DNA from: DAOUMU01 sp034409055
GTDB taxonomy: Bacteria; Chloroflexota; Anaerolineae; 4572-78; J111
Assembly (NCBI GenBank): GCA_034409055.1
Contig: DAOUMU010000411.1
Location: 1 to 64,000 of the forward strand
DNA: 64,000 nt
Direction of reading: 5' to 3'
The notes beneath the pieces are model-generated. The model was not told the DNA's origin and ran no database searches. It saw nothing but the letters and a program-made list of their open reading frames with translations. This document shows positions 1 to 10,300 of the stretch, piece after piece; within the stretch, counting starts at the first letter, position 1; each line of letters starts with the position of its first letter. The position numbers were made by a program, and so were the translations under genes.

Positions 1-135
1 GGTCGCAGGTCGCAGGTCGCAGGTCGCAGAGTCGCAGGTGACAAGGTAGCAGGTGACAAGGCAATACGCAGTACGCAACACGCAACACGCAGCACGCAGC
101 ACGTTTCACGTTTCACGTTTTACGTTCTACTCACC
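1..135. repeat. Degenerate heptanucleotide tandem repeat
   Basis: The first 135 bases are almost entirely 7-mers in series: GGTCGCA four times, then GGTGACA, CGCAACA, CGCAGCA, CGTTTCA and CGTTTTA variants, with only a few 8-base slips. The consensus drifts along the array while the period stays 7. The frame used by the first gene stays open right through it, so the array appears to be translated as part of that gene. Confidence 0.85.
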
Positions 136-1881
136 CTCTTGCTGACCGGCGCTATCGCCCAACTCATTTTTATGGGGCGGACCTATCCTCCCTTGTTGCC
201 GGTTCGGACTACGCCGTATGGGGGACAAGATAGCATCTTGTCCTACCCCTCTGTCACCCTGGCCGGTGGGGCCAGGATGATTGATTATCAGTTAGAACGG
301 ACTGGATCGGTTCTGAAAGTGACCGTTATCTGGCAGGGGGGGGAGGAACCATCGCCGGAGGATTACCAGATGGAGTTGGCTTTAGTCGATGGGGATGGCC
401 AGGCTCGGTCGGGTTGGCTGGCCTACCAGACCCAGGCTCGCTATCCCAACCGGACCTGGGAAGCGGGTGACGTTATTCGAGATGAAGGCTGGTTACCTCT
501 GCCTGGCCTGGCGAGTGGTGATTACGAAGTTCGTATGCGCATCTTGGGGCAAAAAAGTCCGGTGGTTCCCTGGCAGACCCTCACCGCCTACACTTTGCTG
601 GGGGCTGAAGATGGTGATCACCAGGTGCAGTGGCTTCTCTGGCACCAGGGTGAGGTCGTGTCCCGTCCGCCTCTGTTTCGTGAGCGGGAAACGGCCCAAT
701 TCGGCCAGTCAGCCAGGCAGCCAGGCAGTGAGGCAGCGAATGGTGAAGTGGTACTTACGTCGTCTATTCATCTAATTGGTCCTGATGGGATAGCGCGGCC
801 GCCTGCGGCGGCCGGTCCTACCTGGGCTAACTTTATCGTTGAGCCGGCCTGGTCGCCGGGTGAGTGCCGGTTGCAGGCTGAGGGTGAACCGGTCTTGCGC
901 GTTGCGCCAACCGAGCGGAACTTCCAGTTACCGGCCGGCATGGCCCATCCTATGGAAGCCAACTTTGAGGGGCAAATAAAACTGTTGGGGTACGATTTGC
1001 CCAGCCGGCGGGTTCAGCCAGGCGAGGGTCTACCCCTTACCCTCTATTGGCAGGGGGTACAGTGGATGGGCGAAGATTTTGTCATTTTTAACCGTTTGTT
1101 AGATAATCCGCAGGATTATAGCCAGCAGATGGCCTGGGGAGGGTATGACCGCTTGGCCAAAGAGAATTACAGTACCCTTTACTGGGCCCCCGGCGAAATT
1201 GTGACCGATGGTTTTGCGGTGCCGGTGGCTCCCGATGCCCCGGCCGGGGTTTATACGCTGGCGTTGGGTTGGTATCGGCGGGTCAATGGGCAGGCCCAAT
1301 CGCTCTTTATTCTCAATCCTGAAACCGGCGAACCGACGGAAGCGACTTCGGTGACCATTGGTCCCATCAAAGTGGGCGGCCCACCCCCTGGCATAACAGT
1401 GGCAAAAGTTGTGCCCCAGACTGAGGTCAATGTTGTTTTGGGAGCGCAGCTCAAATTACTGGGTTTTGATATAACTGCTGAGTGCGCAGGGCCCGGTGTT
1501 GAGTGTGGTAAGTTGGATACTGAACTGAATTTCAGAACTGAGAACTTAAAATTCAAAACTCAAAACTTAAAACTTACCGTTTACTGGGAAGCCTTGACCC
1601 AGCCCGAAACGGATTACACGGTTTTTGTCCACGTTTGCAACGCTGCCGGCGAAATCGTGACCCAAAAAGATAGCCCACCGGTGGGGGGGGCTTATCCCAC
1701 CAGTCTGTGGGATGCCGGGGAAATAATCAAGGATGAAATGGGGCTATCACTCGATCAGCTTGAGCCGGGGCAGTATGAGTTGGTGGTCGGGATGTATGAT
1801 TTTACTACCAGCGTGCGTTTGCCGGTTGAGGGCTCGCCAGATGGGACTATTCTGTTGCAGTCGTTTGAGGTGGGCGAGTGA
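1..1881 (+). CDS. C-terminal part of GT-C-type membrane protein with A-B-C-D beta-sandwich modules (5' end outside window)
   Basis: The frame is open from base 1, so the gene starts upstream; the first in-window start-like codon near 139 is not the real start. What remains begins with one hydrophobic segment (TM helix, encoded around 110-165) and continues as an extracellular region of four beta-sandwich modules in the same order as the proteins ending at 10422 and 41481. A is encoded around 200-640, B around 730-910 (LIGPDG), C around 952-1390 (LLGYDLPSRR, GGYDR, WAPGEIV) and D around 1430-1870 (FVHVC, YPTSLWDAGEII). By analogy the missing N-terminal half is a multi-pass DUF2142/GT39-like glycosyltransferase. 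Two repeat tracts lie inside the coding part: an 8-nt tract near 708-735 and a 7-nt tract at 1527-1580. Its TGA overlaps the GTG of the next gene. Confidence 0.75.
   Translation, partial: GRRSQVAGRRVAGDKVAGDKAIRSTQHATRSTQHVSRFTFYVLLTLLLTGAIAQLIFMGRTYPPLLPVRTTPYGGQDSILSYPSVTLAGGARMIDYQLERTGSVLKVTVIWQGGEEPSPEDYQMELALVDGDGQARSGWLAYQTQARYPNRTWEAGDVIRDEGWLPLPGLASGDYEVRMRILGQKSPVVPWQTLTAYTLLGAEDGDHQVQWLLWHQGEVVSRPPLFRERETAQFGQSARQPGSEAANGEVVLTSSIHLIGPDGIARPPAAAGPTWANFIVEPAWSPGECRLQAEGEPVLRVAPTERNFQLPAGMAHPMEANFEGQIKLLGYDLPSRRVQPGEGLPLTLYWQGVQWMGEDFVIFNRLLDNPQDYSQQMAWGGYDRLAKENYSTLYWAPGEIVTDGFAVPVAPDAPAGVYTLALGWYRRVNGQAQSLFILNPETGEPTEATSVTIGPIKVGGPPPGITVAKVVPQTEVNVVLGAQLKLLGFDITAECAGPGVECGKLDTELNFRTENLKFKTQNLKLTVYWEALTQPETDYTVFVHVCNAAGEIVTQKDSPPVGGAYPTSLWDAGEIIKDEMGLSLDQLEPGQYELVVGMYDFTTSVRLPVEGSPDGTILLQSFEVGE
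708..735. repeat. Short in-frame 8-nt repeat inside CDS
   Basis: Units CCAGGCAG, CCAGGCAG, TGAGGCAG follow one another and are translated as Gln/Ala/Pro/Ser-rich linker between modules A and B. It differs from the other tracts in having period 8. Confidence 0.5.
1527..1580. repeat. In-frame heptanucleotide repeat inside module D
   Basis: Units CAGAACT, GAGAACT, TAAAATT, CAAAACT, CAAAACT, TAAAACT run in series with period 7 and are translated as an Asn/Lys/Leu/Thr-rich stretch (TENLKFKTQNLKL) inserted in module D. Where a TAAAACT unit would put TAA in frame (1561), the unit reads CAAAACT, so the frame stays open. Confidence 0.8.
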
Positions 1882-4694
1882 AGGAGTCAGCCAGTCAGCG
1901 AAGCCCTGGGAGTGTGACCGCTCAATCCACGTCACATTTCACGTTATTGGCCCTGTGGGTTCACGCTTCACGTTTCACCTCGTTTGTCCGGCGGGTTCAC
2001 GTTTCATTCGGCCTGTTGGCCGTTACCACGCTTTATTTGATTTTGGCTATTGCCTTCAGCCAGGTCACGCCCTTTAACAAAGGCCCGGATGAAGGCTATC
2101 ACCTGGAATACATTACCTTTATCAAGCAGCATGGCCGCCTGCCCATCAACTATGAGGAGCGAGCCCAAATCACCCGGGCCGACTTCCCGCCTATGTACCA
2201 ACTGTTGGTGGCTTTGTTGTCGGCCAAGGTGAGGGTTGATGGTCCACCCTACTTCAAAATTTTTTGGGACTCTTTTCGCTATCAGGCCATGGACCATCAG
2301 CTTGACCAGGTTTGGACAATCAGCACCGAAGATTACCAGCCGCCTTATCTGGGGCGATTTTTGGTGTGGCAAATTGGACGCTGGGTTTCGATTGGGTTAA
2401 GTTTGCTGACGATTGGGGTTGTGTTTTTAACCCTGCAAGAGACCCCCTTACGGCAAATCCCCCTGGCTTCACTGACCGGGGCGGCCCTTCTGGCCTTTAT
2501 TCCCCAGTATATTTTTCTGGGGGCTTCGCTCAATGATGATAATTTGTTGGGTTTGCTGGCCGCGCTCTACTTTTGGGCGCTGGTTAAGGCCGTCAAGAGG
2601 CCGGAACGGTGGTGGCCTTTTGTCGCTATGGGCATCCTCTTGGGGTTGTCAATGACGGTCAAGTATACCCTGGTTGTGGTTCCGCTGGAGATTGTGGTCG
2701 TTTGTGGCCTGATTGCCAGGCAAAGCGGATTGGGCCGGGCTTGGGCCTGGCGGCGAATTGGTCTGGTGGGGGGGCTGGCCTTGCTTTGCTCAAGCTGGTG
2801 GTTTGGCTGGAGTCTGTGGTTTTTGAATACCGTCCAGCGGGATGGCTGGATTGTGGGCCTCATCAGTCCCTTGCTGGCTGGTGGCAGCGACCCGACCATG
2901 AACCGCCTCGGTGGCTTTTTGAGCGAGGGACAGGTTGGCTCGATCGGTTTACCGGAGAATATTATTGTTGGTACGTATTCCCGCTGGGTAAAGGATATCG
3001 TTCTGTCGTTTTGGGGCTTAAAAATTGGCCGGTCAATCCCGCTATTCCCCTATGTCTACTGGGTTATTACCTTGATATTAGGTGTGGCTGTTTTTGGACT
3101 ATGGCGACTCTGGCAGACTAAGGCTACCTCCCGCAAATGGCTGGCCCTGTTCATTTTTCACATCGGTCTTTTTTTTATTTTACCCCTGGTTCGGTTTGAA
3201 TTAACCCGGCGATTAAGTGTAGCCGCCCAGGGTAGACACATTCTTATCCCTGCCGCCACCGCAGTTGTGGCCTTATTAGTCTGGGGTCTGGCCACAGCTA
3301 TTCCGCAGCGGTGGCAGCGTCCGGTGTTCGCTGTGATTATTATCGGTTTTATAGCCTGGACAGGGACTCATCTATATCGACTGGCTACCTTTGCTCCCCC
3401 ACCGCTGCCCTTGCGGACCATCCCCCAGGCGGCTGAGCAATTGCCCTATGCCGTCGACGCCAGCTTTGGCCAGACAATGGCCCTGGTCAGTTATGACCTT
3501 GATCCTCGACCCGAGCAGGGGTTGCTCGATTTGACCCTGGCCTGGCGCGCTCTGGCTTATACGAACGAGAGTTATCTGCTGCGAGTAAACTTGGTGAATA
3601 CCCAGGATGAGGTTGTCTCTCACTGGCTGGGATATAATGGACAGGGACGAGTCCCCACCCTGACCTGGGACCCTGACGATGTAGTTTTTGACCGCTTAAC
3701 GCTGCCTCTGCCCAATCTACCGGCCGGTGATTACCATGTACAACTGCAAGTCGTAGGCAGCACCGGCCCCCTACCGGTAAGTTACCAGTCAATGGATCAA
3801 CAACTCAGCCAGTCGGCTAATCCTCATCAATCAGACCAGCCTGAGCTTTTACCGCTGACCCGTATTGCCTTAGCCAAACCCGCCACGCTGACCCTTGCCA
3901 GAAACACCGGCTTCATCGGCCAGGGACTGACCAGCCCGATCCAGGTTGACTTTGATTTGTGGCGGACCGATGGACCGGTCAGCCCGACCCAATTCCCGAC
4001 CTATCGCTATCCGACCACGATCTCTATTATCACCTCGCATAGCGGCCTCAACTTGGCATTAATTGATCCGGACGGGCGAGCCTGGCCAGCTACCCACAGC
4101 CAGGCCAACATCCATGCCTTTATCATCGGTCCGCGCTGGCCCAGTGGTGATTATCGCCTACAGATGACGCTTCAGGAGACTGATGATGTGGTTGGTCAAA
4201 CGGTCAGCGAACCGCTGTTGCGGGTGGAGAATTGGTGGGAGCGCCACTTTGAAAGGCCGGACATTGCCGTGCCGGTGGAAGCTAACTTCGCCGATCAAAT
4301 TAAGCTGCTGGGATACAAGCTGCCCCAAAATCAGGTTAAAGCGGGTCAGGCCTTCCCCTTGACTTTGTATTGGCAAGCGCCGCCAAACAGGTCACCCCAG
4401 GCCGATTTTACCCAGTTTAACCATCTGCTGGATAGCACCGGCACCTTGCGTGGTGGTTACGACCGCCGGCCCCTTGAGTATTACAGTACCCTGCTCTGGG
4501 CGCCTGGCGAAATCGTTGTCGATGGTTACGCCGTACCTGTTGAGGCCGACGCGCCGCCAGGCGAATATTATTTGGACGTGGGCTATTACCTGATCGTGGG
4601 TGAGAGTGCGGTCAACCTGCCCTTGGTGGAGGAGGGCCAAATGACCGAGGTCAGTAGTGTCACCATTGGCCCCATAGAAGTGGTCAGACCGTGA
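1878..4694 (+). CDS. Multi-pass GT-C-type membrane glycosyltransferase (DUF2142/GT39-like) with A-B-C modules
   Basis: 938 aa from a GTG that overlaps the preceding TGA (GTGA). Residues ~45-500 hold about ten to twelve hydrophobic helices. After the first helix comes GPDEGYHLEYI, matching the acidic first-loop motif of DUF2142/GT39 membrane proteins, which transfer sugars from polyprenyl-phosphate carriers on the outer membrane face. A second conserved spot is SLNDDNLLG. From ~505 the protein is extracellular: module A (~505-650), B (~690-790, FDLW...YRYPTT) and C (~800-938, LLGYKLP, GGYDRRP, WAPGEIV). Module D, present in its relatives, is absent; the protein ends at the usual C/D junction (VTIGPIEV). 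Residues ~10-45 are encoded by CACGTTTCA-type repeats, so the true start may lie later. The sugar is not predictable. Next gene overlaps by 4 nt. Confidence 0.75.
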   Translation: MKESASQRSPGSVTAQSTSHFTLLALWVHASRFTSFVRRVHVSFGLLAVTTLYLILAIAFSQVTPFNKGPDEGYHLEYITFIKQHGRLPINYEERAQITRADFPPMYQLLVALLSAKVRVDGPPYFKIFWDSFRYQAMDHQLDQVWTISTEDYQPPYLGRFLVWQIGRWVSIGLSLLTIGVVFLTLQETPLRQIPLASLTGAALLAFIPQYIFLGASLNDDNLLGLLAALYFWALVKAVKRPERWWPFVAMGILLGLSMTVKYTLVVVPLEIVVVCGLIARQSGLGRAWAWRRIGLVGGLALLCSSWWFGWSLWFLNTVQRDGWIVGLISPLLAGGSDPTMNRLGGFLSEGQVGSIGLPENIIVGTYSRWVKDIVLSFWGLKIGRSIPLFPYVYWVITLILGVAVFGLWRLWQTKATSRKWLALFIFHIGLFFILPLVRFELTRRLSVAAQGRHILIPAATAVVALLVWGLATAIPQRWQRPVFAVIIIGFIAWTGTHLYRLATFAPPPLPLRTIPQAAEQLPYAVDASFGQTMALVSYDLDPRPEQGLLDLTLAWRALAYTNESYLLRVNLVNTQDEVVSHWLGYNGQGRVPTLTWDPDDVVFDRLTLPLPNLPAGDYHVQLQVVGSTGPLPVSYQSMDQQLSQSANPHQSDQPELLPLTRIALAKPATLTLARNTGFIGQGLTSPIQVDFDLWRTDGPVSPTQFPTYRYPTTISIITSHSGLNLALIDPDGRAWPATHSQANIHAFIIGPRWPSGDYRLQMTLQETDDVVGQTVSEPLLRVENWWERHFERPDIAVPVEANFADQIKLLGYKLPQNQVKAGQAFPLTLYWQAPPNRSPQADFTQFNHLLDSTGTLRGGYDRRPLEYYSTLLWAPGEIVVDGYAVPVEADAPPGEYYLDVGYYLIVGESAVNLPLVEEGQMTEVSSVTIGPIEVVRP
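1929..2010. repeat. Heptanucleotide (TTCACG-type) repeats in N-terminal coding region
   Basis: Several TTCACGY/TTTCACG units with period 7 occur at 1929-1945, 1959-1979 and 1994-2009, separated by short unrelated words. They encode Ser/Arg/Phe/Thr-rich peptides (SHFT, ASRFTSF, VHVSF) just before the first TM helix of the 1878-4694 protein. Confidence 0.65.
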
Positions 4695-7300
4695 AGACTC
4701 ATCATTCATTCATCCTTCACCGTTCATCCTTCATCCTTCATCATTCATCCTTCACCCGATTTGCCCCGCTCGGTCTCGTGTTGTTGGCAGCCTGGCTCCG
4801 GCTATGGCGTTTGGACTCTGTCCCCCCCGGCCTGTGGTTTGATGAAGCCTACAATGGCATGGATGCCGTGTGGATATCAGAGACAAAAAGCTGGCCGGTT
4901 TTCTTATTGGGGAACAATGGTCGTGAGGCCATGTTTCATTACTTGTTGGGCCTGTCAATTACCGTGTTTGGTCAAACTGCCTATGCCATTCGTCTGGTGT
5001 CAGCCTTGCTCGGGATTCTCTCTATCCCGGTGATGTATCGCTGGGTGTTGACGATTTTTGACGATGAACCGAAAGCCCAGTGGCTGGCGCTCATCAGTAC
5101 AACCGGTTTGGTGACATCTTTTTGGGTGCTGGTGATGAACCGGGCCGGTTATCGGGCCAATTTGCTGCCTCTGTTCATCCTGGTGATGAGTTATTTTTTT
5201 TGGTACGGCTGGCAAACAGGCAAGATTCGCTACTACCTGCTGGCCGGGACAGGACTGGGGCTAGCCCAATATACCTATCTTTCGGCCAGGCTCCTACCGT
5301 TGGTTTTTCTGCTGTTTATCTCCGTTCAGACCTTGTTATCTTGGAGAAAGGACCAGGCCCGACTCAAAACTGCCTGGTTTGGCTTGTTAATCATGGGCGG
5401 GGTGAGCGTTCTGATTTTTATCCCCTTGCTTGTATTTTTCGTGAAAACGCCACAGGCTTTTTGGGGCAGAGTGGGTGATGTGGCGGTCAAGGTAGGGTGG
5501 TCTGCTGCTGATTTAAAAGGGCTGGCGTTCCACCTTTGGGAAGCGATCCGGGTTTTCATCGACGGGCAAGACCTAAATTGGCGCCACCATTTATTAGGCC
5601 GACCGGGCTTTGATTGGTTTAATACCCTGGGCTTTTGGCTGGGACTACTCTTTACCATCAGGTACTATCGTCGTCCGGCCAATATCTTCCTGCTGGCTTT
5701 GCTGGTTATCATGTGGCTGCCAGCCCCCCTGTCCGAACCCGCTTTTCACACCTTGCGTTTGTCCGGGATTTTGCCGGCTTATTATGTATTAATGGCCGTG
5801 GGACTGATTAGTCTGGCCGATTGGTTAAACACAAAAAGTCGAGGCTTTCTACGGCGTAAGGCAGTATCTTCTACAGAAAGCAGAAGCGATTTTGCCTCTT
5901 CAACCTCTCCCCCTCTCAGGTTTAGTGAAACCGGTTTGGCCGCTCTAATTGCCTTGCTCTTATTCAGCGGGGGACTGACCTTTTACGATTACTTTTATCG
6001 TTGGGCCAACAATTCGGATGTTTATCAGTCTTTCGACGGGCCGGTAGTCGACTTAGCTGCTTACCTGACCACGCTAGAGTCCGCCGGGCAAATGCCAGCA
6101 ATCAACCTGATCATCCCTTTCTACCTTTATACCCACGCTTCTATGAGATATATGTTGCACGATAATTTTCAGGAGGAGGTCTTGCTGCCTGAAGCTGTTG
6201 CCGCTCATCTGCGCCGGCAGGAAAAGGTAGCGGTGGTCGTACCCGAATATCCCGGAGATGATGGTCAGCCACCGGCTTTTGTCTGGCTAAGCCAAGATGG
6301 GGGTGAGTTGGGGACTGCCTACGTTTCCGCCGTCAGGCGAGACATGTCTTTAGATCGGCTTGCAGCGAAGCCTGTGGGGCTGATTGAGGGCAGCCGCGCT
6401 AATGTGATCGCCCGACAGTACAATGTTGGCCCTCAAGACCTCTTGCCCTTGTTTCCAGGCCAAATGCCCCGGAAAAAGATGGCCGTTGAATGGGCCGATA
6501 ACCTTCTGTTGAGTGGTTATGAGTTTGTGCCGACAACGGTTGAGGTCGGACATGAGAGTAACCTCTACCTGGCCTGGAAAATTCTGGGTTATACCGGCCT
6601 TAAGGAGAGGATGTTTTTACAGGTGTTGGATAGCCAGGGTAATCCGGTTGGCCAGCAAGAAATTGCCCCAATCTCCAGAAAAATGTATCGCTGGCGCGAC
6701 GATGGGCTGATTTTGGAACAACATCCGCTCAAGCTCGACCCGGATTTAAGCACCGGGCTTTATTTCGTACGATTAGGTTTTTTTAAGCCCGAAACCGGCC
6801 AGCGGTTACCAGTACGGAGCTTTGATCAGCAGCCGCTTGGCGACGAAGTGATTATTGGTCCCCTCTATGTCAGGAGTGACACTGTGGACCCGATAACGCC
6901 TCAATATCCAAAGCAAGCCATGTTAGGCGACACTATTGAGCTATTGGGGTATTCCCTATATCCTGCAGAGGATGGGACCTCGGTTGATGTTACCCTTTAT
7001 TGGCAAACACGAGCGGCGGTTAATAGAGACTATACGGCATTTATCCAACTGCTCAATCCCCAAAACGAGATGATGGCCCAACGTGATCGCCAGCCCTTAA
7101 ATGGTCTCTATCCTACCTCCCGCTGGCAGCCGGGGGATATTATATCAGACCGATTTGTTTTAGCGGTATCCGGTAATGAATTGTCGGGTGGTAATAAATT
7201 AGTCACCGGCCTGTATGATCTGACCAGCGGGGTTAGATTACCCGCTTATAACCACCAAGGCCAGTTATTGCCGGACGGTATGATTTCGTTAATCGATTGA
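4691..7300 (+). CDS. GT39-family (ArnT/PMT-like) membrane glycosyltransferase with two C-terminal beta-sandwich modules
   Basis: 869 aa; GTG start overlaps the previous TGA. The leader (~residues 2-24) is encoded by a CATCCTT-type heptamer array and so may be an add-on; no internal Met offers a clear alternative before the first helix. Residues ~25-440 form a multi-pass GT-C core. PPGLWFDEAYNGMDA carries the catalytic-type Asp-Glu of GT39 in the first external loop, and GREAMFHYLLG follows. Residues ~440-600 are a soluble loop domain. Two beta-sandwich modules follow: ~603-730 (LLLSGYEFVP, TGLYFVRLGFF) and a D-type module ~745-869 (IELLGYSL, YPTSRWQPGDII, TGLYDLTSG). Role inferred: transfer of a sugar from a lipid phosphate donor to a surface glycan or protein. 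Confidence 0.75.
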   Translation: MKTHHSFILHRSSFILHHSSFTRFAPLGLVLLAAWLRLWRLDSVPPGLWFDEAYNGMDAVWISETKSWPVFLLGNNGREAMFHYLLGLSITVFGQTAYAIRLVSALLGILSIPVMYRWVLTIFDDEPKAQWLALISTTGLVTSFWVLVMNRAGYRANLLPLFILVMSYFFWYGWQTGKIRYYLLAGTGLGLAQYTYLSARLLPLVFLLFISVQTLLSWRKDQARLKTAWFGLLIMGGVSVLIFIPLLVFFVKTPQAFWGRVGDVAVKVGWSAADLKGLAFHLWEAIRVFIDGQDLNWRHHLLGRPGFDWFNTLGFWLGLLFTIRYYRRPANIFLLALLVIMWLPAPLSEPAFHTLRLSGILPAYYVLMAVGLISLADWLNTKSRGFLRRKAVSSTESRSDFASSTSPPLRFSETGLAALIALLLFSGGLTFYDYFYRWANNSDVYQSFDGPVVDLAAYLTTLESAGQMPAINLIIPFYLYTHASMRYMLHDNFQEEVLLPEAVAAHLRRQEKVAVVVPEYPGDDGQPPAFVWLSQDGGELGTAYVSAVRRDMSLDRLAAKPVGLIEGSRANVIARQYNVGPQDLLPLFPGQMPRKKMAVEWADNLLLSGYEFVPTTVEVGHESNLYLAWKILGYTGLKERMFLQVLDSQGNPVGQQEIAPISRKMYRWRDDGLILEQHPLKLDPDLSTGLYFVRLGFFKPETGQRLPVRSFDQQPLGDEVIIGPLYVRSDTVDPITPQYPKQAMLGDTIELLGYSLYPAEDGTSVDVTLYWQTRAAVNRDYTAFIQLLNPQNEMMAQRDRQPLNGLYPTSRWQPGDIISDRFVLAVSGNELSGGNKLVTGLYDLTSGVRLPAYNHQGQLLPDGMISLID
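4700..4757. repeat. CATCCTT-type heptanucleotide array encoding a protein leader
   Basis: CATCATT, CATCCTT, CACCGTT, CATCCTT, CATCCTT, CATCATT, CATCCTT follow one another with period 7 (one 4-nt slip at the start). The array is translated as an alternating His/Ser/Phe/Ile/Leu leader (SFILHRSSFILHHSSF) before the first TM helix of the 4691-7300 protein. No frame of the + strand array contains a stop. Confidence 0.85.
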
Positions 7301-7302
7301 CG

Positions 7303-10300
7303 ATGATAAGTAAATGGCTACGACGGCATGGATTATTACTGTTAATAACTATTTCTTATGTGATCCTGGCCGGTCTCAACAGCATAACGATCCCTCTGAG
7401 TAAGGCGCCGGACGAGTATGTCCATTTTCTCTACAGCCGGTTCATTGTCGAAAACGGCCGCTTGCCGGTCACCGTTGCAGAGCGACAGGTGGCCGGCTAC
7501 AAGGCAGACCAACCGCCGCTTTATTACGGACTGGTGGCGCTGGCTACAGGCTGGATTGAAACCGAAGGTCCGCCCACCTTAAAGATGACATGGGACTCGT
7601 CTCGCCGGAAATTGGTTGATATCGTCTTGCCCCGGGCAATGATTGTCCGCACGGAAGACGAAACTTGGCCCTATCGAGGCGAGATTCTGGCCTGGATGGT
7701 GGGGCGTTGGTTTTCAATTTTTCTTGGTGTGGTGACCATCGTTTTGGTGTATATGATTGCCCTGGAAAATTTCTCCGTTCCAAGCGCCAAACCTCAAATG
7801 CCAAATCCAAACTTCCTGGCGTTGACCGCAGCGGCTACACTGGCCTTCATTCCCCGCTTTACGTTTATCAGCGCTGTTCTGAATGATGAAAATCTGCTGG
7901 GAGTCATCATCGGCCTCTATTTTTTGGGGATCGTGCGCCTGGTAAAAGATCAGGGTGGTTTTTGGAATTTAGCTCTCGTAGGCGTGACCATGGGCCTGGC
8001 GGTGGTAACCAAGTACAGCGCCGTAGTGTTGCCGTCAGAATTTCTTATTGTGCTGGTTATCCTGGCCTGGCGGCAGAGGCAGTATTGGCGAAAATGGTAT
8101 CGTCCTTTGCTAGTGGTCGCTGCCGCCTCTTTCATTGCCTCTGGCTGGTGGTTTGTTTTTCAAACCTGGCACTTTAACCAAATCGAAGAATTAGGTTGGT
8201 TAGCCGGTACTGTGCGGCCTCTCATTGCCGGCGATGAGGTAGAACCCGGCTCCACCACTTTTTTTGTGGCCGGCGTGTTGACAGGCACGGCCACCGAGGC
8301 CGATAACCCTAAAAAGGAGGCGGAAGGCCCTGTCTGGGAGTGGATCAATCTTTTATTTACCGAATTTTGGGAGGTGGAGGTTTTTGGCCAGCCTCCCTTA
8401 TATCCCCCTATCTACACAGTTTTGTTAATGGGGGCTATCTGTTTGATCGCTGCCATTGGCTGGGGGCTGCTCTGGCGGCGCAATAGGCCCGAGCATCGCC
8501 TGTGGCTGGTTTTGCTATTGCTCCATATGCTCATTTTTGCCCTCCTGCCCTTTGCTCGTTATTTGATCAACGGTCGAATCTATGATACGGCCCAGGCCCG
8601 TTACATCGTTTTCTCCGGGGCTCCGGCAGTCGGTATTTTGCTGGCCTGGGGAGTGGCTACGTTTGCCGGGCAAAAATATCAGCGTTTAGGGCTGCTAGGG
8701 TTAGTGGGGGTGATGTTCGCTTTGAGTGTGGCCAGATTGTATCATTACCATACGGCCTTTCCGCCGCCTTTACCCGTTCGCACTGACCCGGCCCTGGCTG
8801 CCCACCCTGCTCAACCGCTGTCGGTTGTGTTTGACGATGGCCTGGAACTGACCGGCTACGACTCACAGGTGACAAAAGACGGCCACTCATTGAGGGTGGC
8901 GCTCTACTGGCAGTCTCTGGCTTATGCCTATGAAGATTATCTGATGGAATTGAGTTTGCTGGATGACCAGCATCAGGTTGTGGCCCAAACAATGGCTCAT
9001 CCGGCCCAGGGACGCTATCCGGTACGGGCCTGGGATCCCGGCGATACCGTGCGGGTTGAGATAACGCTGCCTCTGATAGGTTTGACTCCGCAAATATATA
9101 GTTTACAATTGCGGTTGATTGGCTGGCAAGGACCGCTACTGGCCGGCTCCTTGGAAAGGATAGATTTAGGCTCAGTTGATGTACCCGGCAGTGAGCCTTA
9201 TGCACCTGGCCGCAGGTTTGTTTCAGGGCGTTCACTGCTAACCGGGTTTGACCTGTGGCAGGGGGATACGATTGTTCCGAGGTGGCCAACCTACCGCTAT
9301 CTGGCCGATATTCCGGTGAGCATCGCCTATGATGCCTCAACCTCGAACATTGAAGCGCGGCTGTGGTTGGTTGGGCCGGATGGACAGCGCCGCCGGCCTC
9401 TGGCCGGGACCGGCCAGTCATATACTTTCATTGTCGATTATGATTGGCCATCAGGCGCTTATCAGCTTAAAACGGAGCTGTGGCAATCTGACCAACTACT
9501 TGACCAAGCGCTCAGTGACTTTGTCTTGACCGTTGAAAATCGCCCTATTCCATTCGAGCCTCCGCCGATGGATTATCGAGTTGAGGCTAATTTTGGGGAT
9601 AAAATTCGCTTGCTTGGTTATGACCTGTCCCTGCGCCGGGTTCAGCCAGGCCAGGGATTGCCCCTGGTGTTGCACTGGCAGGCCTTGCAGCGCATGAAAG
9701 AGAGCTATGTCATCTTTGATCGTTTGTTGGATCAAAATCAAGCGGTGTGGGGAGGCTATGATCGCTTGCCTAAAGAAATTTACGATACCTTTCTCTGGGT
9801 GCCAGGTGAAGTCGTCTCAGATGGGTTTGCCGTGCCGGTTGATCTAGAGGCCCCCCATGGCGTTTATCACTTGCATATTGGTCTCTATCAGCAAAGCCTG
9901 GGCCAGGCTGAGTCATTACCTCTGGTGCAGGCTGGACAGACGATTGACGCGACCAGTGTTACCATTGGCCCCATCAAGGTAGGCGGACCACCGCCAGGGG
10001 CAACCGTAACCGATATTGCCCCCCAGGTGCCCCGTCAAGATATGCTGGGTGAGCCGCCTGTTTTTAGTCTGCAAGGGTATGATTTGGAGCAGGCCACCGG
10101 GGAACTGCATCTGATTTTGTATTGGCGTGGTGAAACTCGGGTCGATGTTGATTATACCACCTTCGTTCACTTGAGCGATGCCCAGGGCCAGGTGGTAGCT
10201 CAAAGAGATGCTCCGCCTGGTGGTGGTTTGTATCCTACTTCTCTGTGGGATGCCGGAGAAATCATTGCTGATCCCATTGTGCTGCTTATCCCGCCAGAGG

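Noticed and set aside
8657..9421. 254-aa open frame on -
   Set aside because: Antisense shadow of modules A and B in the 7303 gene; Pro/Arg/Ser-rich without any motif.
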